Assembly: GCA_964544765.1 (NCBI GenBank) | Contig: CAZJDM010000127.1 | Location: forward strand, 1-12,921 | DNA from: CAZJDM01 sp964544765 | GTDB lineage: Bacteria; Bdellovibrionota_B; Oligoflexia; CAYFLR01 | DNA: 12,921 bases | Reading direction: 5' to 3' | Shown: positions 1 to 6,478 of the stretch, piece by piece | How the letters are laid out: the number at the start of each line of letters is the position of its first letter | Numbering within the stretch: the first letter of the stretch is position 1 | Notes under the pieces: model-generated | The model's database searches: none | Told to the model about the DNA's origin: nothing | The model's input: the letters and a program-made list of their open reading frames with translations, nothing else | Made by a program: the position numbers and the translations under genes

Positions 1-55
1 CACGACGGGTGAGAACTGGGGGCCGGATTAGAAATAATTCGGTCTACCACCTGAT
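1..55 (+). other. GAAA-capped hairpin, possible 3' tail of a group II intron
   Basis: Bases 23-30 (CCGGATTA) pair with 35-42 (TAATTCGG) around a GAAA tetraloop, with one G-U pair. The stem continues outward with G22-U43, G21-C44 and G20-U45, then an unpaired A46, then G19-C47, G18-C48 and U17-A49. A long stem with a bulged A a few bases before a pyrimidine-rich end (CTACCACCTGAT) resembles group II intron domain VI. The bases before it (CACGACGGGTG) could be the 3' strand of domain V. The rest of any intron would lie outside the window, so this is inference. No T-run follows, so it is not an ordinary terminator. From 56 to 273 I see only AT-rich spacer without a recognisable gene. Confidence 0.3.
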
Positions 56-273
56 ATTAAAATAACCTGTCCCAAATTGCTCAAACCACAAGTACCAATT
101 ATCAACTTTCCTTAATTTTATTGATAAAACAATAACTATGCGCCCAATATGGTAATTCTTAGGCATTCTCAACTAAAATATTCAATAACTATATTTTTTA
201 TATTTACTTTTTTTATTTTGAAGGCTAATTATATACCTCATATTTTTGTGTGCTTATTAGGGGAATATTAAAA

Positions 274-1980
274 ATGGTTGTTATTTCTGTTTGTCGTTTT
301 TTCGTTATAGTGTTTCTAACCACAACCTTTATGCTAAATAAAACTCAAGCTCAAGAAAGGAAGGCTCGTGATCTGGTTCAAGAGCAAAATGAAAGGGTAA
401 AGGAATTTAGAAAAGAAAATATATTTTATAATCCATATGACGAAACATTTATTAGTACCATTCCTCTTAACTCGAAAGAATATAAACTTGAACTTAAGCC
501 CGAGCTTTTTTTTGAAGGAAGGAAATCAATTGACAGATTTAGAAAAGTCATTGAATCTGTTTTAATGCCGGGACAATTGGTAAAATCCTATATAGGTAAA
601 AAACACATTAAAAGAAAGTCAAGGCATGTTTATTTTTATGATACTGCTGGTACTTGTATCTTATCAAATAATGGTTATTACCTACGAGAACGTATTTCCC
701 ATGAAATTGGGTTACGAACCGCGGATATAAAATATAGGAGTCCTGATATTGAAGAATCTGGCGATCGCAGTGTAGATGATGCTTTTAATATGGGAATACA
801 AAAATTTGAAGAAGACATTGTGGGTATTAACAGTCTATACACTCACTCTGCCAAAACTGAAGTTCCTATGGATTTAGATATTGCTGCTAGAGCCTTAGAT
901 ATATATCCTGTATTAGCAAGGTCGGGCTTAACTAGAAAACATAAGCTGGTTAGGGTTGGAAATTACACTGCTAATGAATACAATTATGCTTTAGCCAAAG
1001 TTCAATTTGATAACGATTATATCGATGAAGATAAAAAACCTGATCCAAAATCAAAAAAAGGCGCTGTTAGAAAGATGGAGCTTACTTTGTGGTTTTTGCC
1101 AGGTGAAGACAAACCCATGGGGGCAGAACTTTCGTGGAAACTAAAAGAGAAAACAGGAGCTTATAAAAAGGGAACTTTGAGAAATGCGTCAAATCTCTAC
1201 AATAAGATTAAAGTTCTTGATGAGTGGATAAATCCTTATCCTGAGTCAAAAACACTTTTATTTTATTCACATGCAGGTGGTTTTTGTGATTCATCATCAG
1301 TTCCTGCTTCCAAAGCTGCTCTCACAATTTTGAGTTACAAAGAGACCATTACAGTAAATGCTATTGGGGGTGCCCATGTTAGTGTTGATGTTTTGCTCAA
1401 AGGTAGAAATAAGGGAGAAATTTTACTTCCTCTCAATTTCAGAGAAGCCTTGAACGTAAAAGGTAACGTCCCTACAAGACCTATTAGAATTAATGGTACC
1501 TGGTATTTTTTAGTTAAACTTGATGGTGGAGATAAACTTCATTACGAATACGATGTACATCGATACCTGGATTGGAGAATTGGTTTAGATATTTATGGCT
1601 ATCCCAACTTAGCTAAAGGACAATTTGAAAATGTTAAAGTAAACTATCTTTTTGTCAACACCAGTGTTCATAAAATTAATAATTATCTCCTTCATGTGCG
1701 ACTTCCTGAGGGATTCCTGATTAGTAGGAATGTTGTAGTATACCCTCTAAAACCTAGAGTGGTTAATCCCGATCGCTATAAACTTGTAAAAGGTGGTATT
1801 AACGTTGGTTTTTCCTTAAACGATGCTGCGGATCATACCCAAGCGTTTAGTCTAACAACAGGAAAGTCTGTTGGAGTCTCTTTCTTTATGAAACCAGGTA
1901 AACGAAACTATCTTATGCTTATAGTGGGACTCCTAGTCTGTTTGGGATGGTTATTTTACTCTCGAAATACTATCAAGTGA
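274..1980 (+). CDS. Secreted, C-terminally anchored protein with CYTH-like domain
   Basis: About 568 aa. I chose ATG 274 because AGGGGA lies about ten bases upstream and it begins a good signal peptide (hydrophobic core VISVCRFFVIVFL, likely cleavage after TQA). A GTG at 250 would add eight residues and hide the Shine-Dalgarno. Residues ~65-320 look like a CYTH / triphosphate-tunnel fold: LELKPE (~72-77) resembles the ExExK strand, followed by VYFYDT (~119-124), LRER (~137-140), ADIKYR (~150-155) and a late acidic strand MELTLWF. Known CYTH proteins bind triphosphates or polyphosphate through such charged strands; whether this one does is inference. The C-terminal half looks beta-rich and is unrecognised. 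It ends with one membrane span (LMLIVGLLVCLGWLFY) and a short basic tail, so the bulk should face the periplasm. It is a single gene, with 134 bp to the transporter downstream. I do not recognise the whole protein. Confidence 0.8.
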   Translation: MVVISVCRFFVIVFLTTTFMLNKTQAQERKARDLVQEQNERVKEFRKENIFYNPYDETFISTIPLNSKEYKLELKPELFFEGRKSIDRFRKVIESVLMPGQLVKSYIGKKHIKRKSRHVYFYDTAGTCILSNNGYYLRERISHEIGLRTADIKYRSPDIEESGDRSVDDAFNMGIQKFEEDIVGINSLYTHSAKTEVPMDLDIAARALDIYPVLARSGLTRKHKLVRVGNYTANEYNYALAKVQFDNDYIDEDKKPDPKSKKGAVRKMELTLWFLPGEDKPMGAELSWKLKEKTGAYKKGTLRNASNLYNKIKVLDEWINPYPESKTLLFYSHAGGFCDSSSVPASKAALTILSYKETITVNAIGGAHVSVDVLLKGRNKGEILLPLNFREALNVKGNVPTRPIRINGTWYFLVKLDGGDKLHYEYDVHRYLDWRIGLDIYGYPNLAKGQFENVKVNYLFVNTSVHKINNYLLHVRLPEGFLISRNVVVYPLKPRVVNPDRYKLVKGGINVGFSLNDAADHTQAFSLTTGKSVGVSFFMKPGKRNYLMLIVGLLVCLGWLFYSRNTIK

Positions 1981-2057
1981 CAAGTGATGTTGGGAGTATT
2001 TATGTAACTTTTATGTAATCAGAGTAAGAGTTCTAAAGTATAAAGTTAAGAGTTAGT

Positions 2058-2099
2058 AAAAGTTATAAAGATAAAGCAAGAGGTATAAAAAGTTATAAA
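2058..2099 (+). repeat. Two 12-bp direct repeats upstream of the transporter
   Basis: AAAAGTTATAAA occurs at 2058-2069 and again at 2088-2099, exactly 30 bp apart, with a looser related stretch (AAAGTATAAAGTT) just before. The second copy ends shortly before the transporter's GGAG Shine-Dalgarno. In such AT-rich DNA this could be a regulator site or simple sequence drift. Confidence 0.4.
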
Positions 2100-2114
2100 A
2101 CTGGAGATTAAGAA

Positions 2115-3647
2115 ATGAGCGAAGTTACAACCCGCAAATACGACCCCTTGGATATATCAAAGTTCAGTTTAACTGACCTGCCCAAAAAAAAGGCCACAAA
2201 TGCGGAAAAATGGATGAAATATCTAGGTTTACCTCTAGGTATTATAGTATTTTTGGCCATATATTATATGCCTACACCAGATGGACTCTCATTATCAGGA
2301 CAAACAATTTTAGCCTTATTTGCAGGATCTCTCGTTCTTTGGGTAACAGAACCTATACCTCTTTACTATACTTCTTTTATCGTCATGGTGTTGCTTGTTC
2401 TTCTCGATGGTTGGAACGAACATGAAGTAATGGCTGTTTTAGGAAATGAAGTTTCTTGGCTGAATTTAAATTCCTTTATTTTAAGTGCGGGACTTTTGCA
2501 ATCAGGAATCGCCAAAAGGGCCGCGCTCTATATGATTAGCAAGTTTGGACACACTTATTTTGGAGTTCTTGGCTCCTTTCTTTTTATGAATCTGGTACTT
2601 GCGGCAATGGTTCCTTCTACTGTTGCAAGAGCTGCTATATTGCTTCCTATGATGATGATGGCAGCAGCAATTTATGGTTCAACAAGAGAAAAGCCGAACA
2701 ATTTTGCAAAAATTCTTTTTCTCCAAAATTTACATGCTGTAAATGGATGGACATCTGCTTTTTTGACTGGTGCGAATGCGCATATTCTTGCAGTAGTTTT
2801 AATTGTTAGTATGACAGGAGAGCCAGTATATTATTCTGATTGGTTCATTGCTGCTTTTCCTGTAGCAGTGGTTGCTTTTGCAATAGATTGGTACCTGGGA
2901 GGAATGTTATTTAAATTAAAACCAGAAGAAAAAGTTCCTCAATTAGAAGGTGGAATGGATCGACTAAAGGAAGAAACTGCTAAACTTGGGCCTATGACAC
3001 TAAACGAAAAGAAGGCACTAGGATTTTTCATCGTAGTTCTTCTCCTTTGGTCAACTGATAGGTTACATCTACCTGTTCTTGGTTTTCAGATCTCTGCTGT
3101 TATGACTGCATTTATAGGTGCCATTTTAATGCTTACTCCTAAAATAGGTCTTATCGATTGGTCAAAAACTAACATTCCTTGGAACCTACTTTTGTTTAGT
3201 GCTGGGGCGTATGCATGTGGGTTTGGTTTAAATGACACAAGGGCTGCTCAATGGGCCGTGCAATCTTTATTTGAATATGTTGGATTAAAACCAGGTGTTA
3301 ATTTTTGGGTTGTTTACGTTGTTGTTATTTTCTTTAATATGTTTAGCCATCTCTTTTTTACTTCAACAGCTATGAGGGTGCTAATTTTTATTCCATTTGT
3401 GATAACAATGGCTAAGACACTTGGCTTTGCACCTCTTTCTCTGGCTCTTCCTGCAACTTTTACTATTTTGTGGGTTATTGGATTACCTATTTCAGGAAAA
3501 CCTAACGTTCTACTTTATTCTGCTGGACAGTTTTCTGCCATCGATTGCGTAAAATATGGACTAATAATGACTTTTATCGTGAGCTGTTTGCTCGTCATTG
3601 CAGGATTTACGTGGTTTTCATTCTTAGGAATTACTCCTCCGTTGTAG
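2115..3647 (+). CDS. DASS/SLC13-family anion transporter
   Basis: A 510-aa polytopic inner-membrane protein with about 11 hydrophobic segments starting near residue 38, after a ~34-residue polar N-terminus. The architecture and motifs match the divalent anion:sodium symporter family, which imports dicarboxylates, citrate, sulfate or related anions, usually with Na+. The two inverted-repeat halves are visible: PSTVAR at 167-172 with TGANAH at ~219-224, and TSTAMR at 416-421 with SGKPN at 460-464. In characterised members the hairpin tips carry Ser-Asn-Thr; here both have Ser-Thr followed by a nearby Arg, so the substrate cannot be deduced. ATG 2115 has GGAG about nine bases upstream. The stop is followed by three more in-frame stops (TAG TAG TAA then TAG). 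Length is normal for the family, and the gene appears monocistronic. Confidence 0.93.
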   Translation: MSEVTTRKYDPLDISKFSLTDLPKKKATNAEKWMKYLGLPLGIIVFLAIYYMPTPDGLSLSGQTILALFAGSLVLWVTEPIPLYYTSFIVMVLLVLLDGWNEHEVMAVLGNEVSWLNLNSFILSAGLLQSGIAKRAALYMISKFGHTYFGVLGSFLFMNLVLAAMVPSTVARAAILLPMMMMAAAIYGSTREKPNNFAKILFLQNLHAVNGWTSAFLTGANAHILAVVLIVSMTGEPVYYSDWFIAAFPVAVVAFAIDWYLGGMLFKLKPEEKVPQLEGGMDRLKEETAKLGPMTLNEKKALGFFIVVLLLWSTDRLHLPVLGFQISAVMTAFIGAILMLTPKIGLIDWSKTNIPWNLLLFSAGAYACGFGLNDTRAAQWAVQSLFEYVGLKPGVNFWVVYVVVIFFNMFSHLFFTSTAMRVLIFIPFVITMAKTLGFAPLSLALPATFTILWVIGLPISGKPNVLLYSAGQFSAIDCVKYGLIMTFIVSCLLVIAGFTWFSFLGITPPL

Positions 3648-3771
3648 TAGTAGTAATAGCCTTCAGGTAATATCAATAAATATCGGTAAATTACGTCTTC
3701 ACTAGTTCTTTTAGTATTCCTCATTAGTTGTAAAAATCAAGATGTAATTCCCAATGCTTAATCTTCCGGAC

Positions 3772-3799
3772 TTGACAAACAACTTTAAAATAATATAAT
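3772..3799 (+). promoter_or_regulatory. Consensus sigma-70 promoter for the CBS-domain gene
   Basis: TTGACA at 3772-3777 and TATAAT at 3794-3799 are both perfect consensus hexamers with a 16-bp spacer. Transcription would start near 3806, giving a leader of about 36 bases with AGGA at 3832-3835 before ATG 3842. This is the clearest promoter in the window and suggests strong constitutive expression unless repressed. Confidence 0.75.
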
Positions 3800-3841
3800 T
3801 ATTTATATAAGTTTTGTTTATATAACTAATTAGGATTTATT

Positions 3842-4327
3842 ATGAGCACAATTCAAAAATTTATGACCAGGGACTTAATAACTACCACTCCTGATGAAAA
3901 CATTTATACAGCTGTTGAAGAACTGATTAACCGCAGAGTATCAGGACTTCTAGTTGTTGAAAACGATTCATCCAATAAGCTGGTAGGAATCTTGTCCGAA
4001 AAGGATTGTTTTAAGATCTTTACCGAATACTCCAAAACAGGTAATCATACTACTGACAAAGTAGGGAGTTTTATGAGTAAAAACCCAGTTGGCATATCTC
4101 AGGATGCCTCGGTTTTTGATGCCATCAGCGAGTTTTTACTTAGGAACTTCAGACGTCTACCGGTAGTAGATGATCAAGGATGTCTGGTTGGTTTAATAAC
4201 CCGTAAAGATGTATTAAAAGTGGCCTATAAGGAATGTCGGGACGATAAACCATCCTGCGCACAATTTCGGACGCTTAATGATAAAATAAATTTCGAGTAT
4301 CATCTAAGCACCGTTATCAGTGGATAA
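3842..4327 (+). CDS. Two-CBS-domain protein
   Basis: A 161-aa soluble protein made almost entirely of a CBS pair. The first domain spans ~7-62 (MTRDLITTTPDENIYTA, then VSGLLVVE and LVGILSEKD) and the second ~74-130 (MSKNPVGISQDASVFDA, then RRLPVVDD and LVGLITRKDVL). CBS pairs (Bateman modules) bind adenine nucleotides or SAM and act as sensors; no effector domain is fused here, so its partner is unknown. The last ~30 residues (with two Cys) are unassigned. It has its own strong promoter and an AGGA Shine-Dalgarno six bases before ATG. Its 3' end overlaps the convergent cupin gene by 11 bp. Confidence 0.92.
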   Translation: MSTIQKFMTRDLITTTPDENIYTAVEELINRRVSGLLVVENDSSNKLVGILSEKDCFKIFTEYSKTGNHTTDKVGSFMSKNPVGISQDASVFDAISEFLLRNFRRLPVVDDQGCLVGLITRKDVLKVAYKECRDDKPSCAQFRTLNDKINFEYHLSTVISG

Positions 4328-4604
4328 CCACACAATGTGAAGCATGAGGTTCATTGGCGGGCATAATAAGTATATCGCCTTTCTTGAGTTCATACTTTTC
4401 TCCTGAGATAGATATTTCGGCTAGACCATCTAGAATATGGACAAATGCGTCAAAAGGAGATGTATGCTCACTTATACCTTGTCCTTTGTCAAAACCAAAT
4501 AGGGTCACTGATCCTTTGGGTTTGGTGATGATAGTTTTACTTTTAACTGAGTCTTCTTCATAAACCATCACATCTTCAATATTTATCACTTTCTTTGTTT
4601 CCAT
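4317..4604 (-). CDS. Small cupin-domain protein, short C-terminus
   Basis: 95 aa forming a single cupin barrel. Motif 1 is GISEHTSPFDAFVHILDG (residues 43-60), with candidate metal ligands His47, Asp52 and His56. Motif 2 is GDILIMPANEPHA (76-88), with His87. Proteins with these motifs are usually ~105-115 aa and end in a hydrophobic strand after PHA; here the protein stops after only seven further residues (SHCVVIH), so the last strand seems lost or replaced. Metal binding is likely, but the substrate is unknown. An AAGGGCGGG stretch precedes ATG. It lies 63 bp downstream of ferritin on the same strand and may be co-transcribed with it. The 3' end overlaps the convergent CBS gene. Confidence 0.87.
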   Translation of the reverse strand: METKKVINIEDVMVYEEDSVKSKTIITKPKGSVTLFGFDKGQGISEHTSPFDAFVHILDGLAEISISGEKYELKKGDILIMPANEPHASHCVVIH

Positions 4605-4667
4605 ATAGTGCCCGCCCTTAACTAAGTAATGTCTTAATTTAAGTAGTACATTTATTTAATATTCAAG

Positions 4668-5192
4668 TTATGCTTTTTCAAGTTGATTATCAACTGGAGG
4701 AGTTAATACACGCTGACCTAGCTCGCGATTTAACATGAATAAACCGTTACCGTCATTGCCAATCATTTTTAAATCCTGTACTACTTTCTTTACTGATGCT
4801 TCTTCCTCCACTTGCTCATTTACAAACCACTGTAAAAAAGTATTGGTAGCGTGATCGCTTTGTTGTAGTGAAAGGTCAACCATTTTATTAATACGCGAAG
4901 AGACTTCTTGTTCATGTTTATAGGCATGTTCAAAAGCTTCTAGAGGCGATTTCCACTCAGTTTGGGGAGCCTTTATTCCTGACAGAACAACTCTACCATC
5001 CCGTTCATTTATATAATCAAATAATTTTTGAACATGAGTAAGTTCTTCCTGAGTTTGGATCTTCATCCAATGAGCAAAACCCGGCAAATCTATATCTTCA
5101 AAATAAGCCGACATAGAATAATAAATATAAGAAGAATAGAGTTCAAAATTTATTTGATCATTTAAAGCTTTAACTACAGTTTCTGATATCAT
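4668..5192 (-). CDS. ftnA: Bacterial non-heme ferritin (FtnA type)
   Basis: A 174-aa cytoplasmic ferritin of normal length. It assembles as a cage that oxidises Fe(II) and stores Fe(III). The full ferroxidase set is visible at canonical numbering: Glu17, Tyr24, Glu50, His53, Glu94, Gln127 and Glu130. There is no heme-binding Met in the bacterioferritin context, so FtnA rather than Bfr. The start has GGGAG about six bases upstream. The upstream spacer (5193-5400) contains two TTCATTGT copies (5224-5231, 5235-5242), a copy of the dispersed 27-bp repeat (5274-5300) and a 16-bp tandem repeat. I found no convincing Fur box by eye. The cupin gene follows 63 bp downstream. Confidence 0.96.
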   Translation of the reverse strand: MISETVVKALNDQINFELYSSYIYYSMSAYFEDIDLPGFAHWMKIQTQEELTHVQKLFDYINERDGRVVLSGIKAPQTEWKSPLEAFEHAYKHEQEVSSRINKMVDLSLQQSDHATNTFLQWFVNEQVEEEASVKKVVQDLKMIGNDGNGLFMLNRELGQRVLTPPVDNQLEKA

Positions 5193-5223
5193 TTTGTCTC
5201 CCTATAAAATTTATTATTTGTTA

Positions 5224-5242
5224 TTCATTGTCTGTTCATTGT
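5224..5242 (+). repeat. TTCATTGT direct repeat in the ferritin leader region
   Basis: TTCATTGT occurs at 5224-5231 and 5235-5242, an 11-bp period, 32-50 bases upstream of the ferritin ATG. The one-turn spacing fits a regulator site, but two short copies in AT-rich DNA are weak evidence. Confidence 0.3.
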
Positions 5243-5273
5243 TAACAAGCACTAAGACCTACTTAAATCTTAA

Positions 5274-5300
5274 AGCGTGCGCTGAATACTGTGGATAATT
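5274..5300 (+). repeat. Dispersed 27-bp repeat, copy A
   Basis: This copy (core GTGCGCTGAATACTGTGGAT) matches about 20 of 27 positions of the family whose core is CGCTGGAAACTGTGG. It is the most diverged clear copy. It lies about 80 bp upstream of ferritin, with the end that reads ATTGT in other copies facing the ferritin start. No clear inverted partner is seen, although the tandem repeat at 5353-5400 ends in ACAGTTT and CATACAATT, which faintly resemble one. Confidence 0.6.
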
Positions 5301-5352
5301 GCAAATATTACAACTTACTCAGTTAATAATATCAAAACATCCTATCAGATAA

Positions 5353-5400
5353 TTTCAAATCATACAATTTTCAAATCATACAGTTTTTAAATCATACAAT
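5353..5400 (+). repeat. 16-bp tandem repeat, three units
   Basis: Three adjoining 16-bp units: TTTCAAATCATACAAT (5353-5368), then a copy with one change (5369-5384), then a copy with one change (5385-5400). The array ends exactly at the stop codon of the 306-aa minus-strand gene, whose TAA is the complement of 5401-5403. Units of this type can vary in copy number between strains. Confidence 0.9.
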
Positions 5401-6321
5401 TTAATGTTGAGTTTCAGTTTGAATAGAACATTTTCCTCCAAGAGGACATTCTAACCTCTTTACTTCATCATCAACTATATTATTTCTACTACTTCTAATA
5501 AATGAAAAAAAGGGAAACAATTCCTCTGGATCGTACCATGAATTCACCAGATCTCTCATTTGCAACCTTTCTGGAGAACCAATTACGTTCCACCCAAAAT
5601 TCCATCCATCGGGGAGGTCCAACGGTGTGACTCGTCTGGTTAAGCGCCATGCTAGCTCATCAAGATACATGGCTGTAGGAATGTTACGAGCAGCTTTAGT
5701 TAATTTGCCCATTAGATCTGTTGATAATAGATTACCTTCTTCTAAATGGAGTTCAAAAAGAATAAAGTAATTTAAAAAGGTATTATAAATACTTGAAATA
5801 TGATTAGCATTTCTATCCATGATTGATACCAGCAATCCCCTAACGTTAAGGAGTTGCCTATTACTCTGAAGTCCCGGCAAATAAGTATCTCCAAAACGTT
5901 CTTTATCTCTACCTTCAACCACATCCTTGATCCAGTTATCAATGACGATTAAAAGCTCACGATCACTGAGATTCCGTACCTTATAACTAATCTCGATTTC
6001 AAATTGTTCAACAGCCCGTAAGAGCATACGGTTTGCCTGACATAAGGGACAAAATCTGTTTATAGAATCAAAAAGCCCAGAAAATCGCCGATTAACAATA
6101 ACTCTAAAGTCTGGATCTAATAATGCCGGTTGAGAACGCATAACAGACGAGTGTATATGAAAGGTAACACAAGCAGGTATATCAGGTGTTGTGGAAACTG
6201 CTATATTAGCTTTTAAATCCGTGGTAAGTGATACAATAATCAATAGAGGTAGTACAATGGTTAATAGTAAGAAAAATACAAGCGACCGGGACAGAAGGAT
6301 ATTAAAATGATGAAGAACCAT
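5401..6321 (-). CDS. Unrecognised 306-aa protein with N-terminal membrane segment
   Basis: I do not recognise this protein. Residues ~14-33 form a strong hydrophobic segment (LVFFLLLTIVLPLLIIVSL) after a short basic start, acting as signal anchor or signal peptide, so the rest is probably periplasmic. Five cysteines are seen: Cys51, a CPLC motif at 91-94 and CPLGGKC at 292-298. The CPLC resembles a thiol-redox CxxC, but I see no thioredoxin fold around it, so disulfide or metal binding is equally possible. The middle is largely helical and charged. GAGGAGGG about eight bases before ATG supports the start. The gene is divergent from the 5'-nucleotidase across a 157-bp spacer carrying a 22-bp tandem repeat, and its stop abuts the 16-bp array. 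Codon use looks like the neighbours'. Confidence 0.78.
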   Translation of the reverse strand: MVLHHFNILLSRSLVFFLLLTIVLPLLIIVSLTTDLKANIAVSTTPDIPACVTFHIHSSVMRSQPALLDPDFRVIVNRRFSGLFDSINRFCPLCQANRMLLRAVEQFEIEISYKVRNLSDRELLIVIDNWIKDVVEGRDKERFGDTYLPGLQSNRQLLNVRGLLVSIMDRNANHISSIYNTFLNYFILFELHLEEGNLLSTDLMGKLTKAARNIPTAMYLDELAWRLTRRVTPLDLPDGWNFGWNVIGSPERLQMRDLVNSWYDPEELFPFFSFIRSSRNNIVDDEVKRLECPLGGKCSIQTETQH

Positions 6322-6387
6322 AATATTGCCCTCCTCTCTATGAAAATTGCTAACATATTAGTTGAAGAAAAGCAAGTTTTACGTTAG

Positions 6388-6453
6388 ATACTTTTGATAA
6401 GATGTTTACATACTTTTGATTGGATATTTATATATTTTTGATTGGTAATTTTG
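6388..6453 (+). repeat. 22-bp tandem repeat between divergent genes
   Basis: Three units of 22 bp (6388-6409, 6410-6431, 6432-6453) share the core ATAYTTTTGATTGG, with units 1 and 3 more diverged. They fill most of the spacer between the starts of the 306-aa gene and the 5'-nucleotidase and end just before the nucleotidase Shine-Dalgarno. Two helical turns per unit would put the copies on the same DNA face, as in operators. A binding role is inference. Confidence 0.8.
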
Positions 6454-6464
6454 TGATAATTTTA

Positions 6465-6470
6465 GGAAGG
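6465..6470 (+). promoter_or_regulatory. Shine-Dalgarno that fixes a TTG start
   Basis: GGAAGG at 6465-6470 lies eight bases before TTG 6479. The nearer GTG at 6471 is in another frame, and the first in-frame ATG (6545) falls too close to the conserved DMDYT motif. TTG is therefore the most likely start. Confidence 0.7.
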
Positions 6471-6478
6471 GTGTTAAA

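Noticed and set aside
2..65. Tail of a coding gene entering from the left (one frame open to 63-65)
   Set aside because: About 20 codons with no recognisable protein features, and the same bases fold into a strong hairpin.
761..768. GCGATCGC, the HIP1 octamer abundant in cyanobacteria
   Set aside because: Only one copy in the window (plus a few GATCGC), not enough to infer a cyanobacterium; gene content does not support it either.
1960..2005. Rho-independent terminator after the CYTH-like gene (AATACT / AGTATT inverted pair)
   Set aside because: The six-base AT-rich stem with a long loop and no T-run is not convincing. No clear intrinsic terminator was found anywhere in the window.
3515..3724. 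Minus-strand open frame over the transporter end
   Set aside because: It is antisense to conserved transporter residues, has no Shine-Dalgarno and encodes a composition-biased peptide.
5353..5400. CRISPR-like array
   Set aside because: The 16-bp units are contiguous with no spacers, and no cas gene is present.
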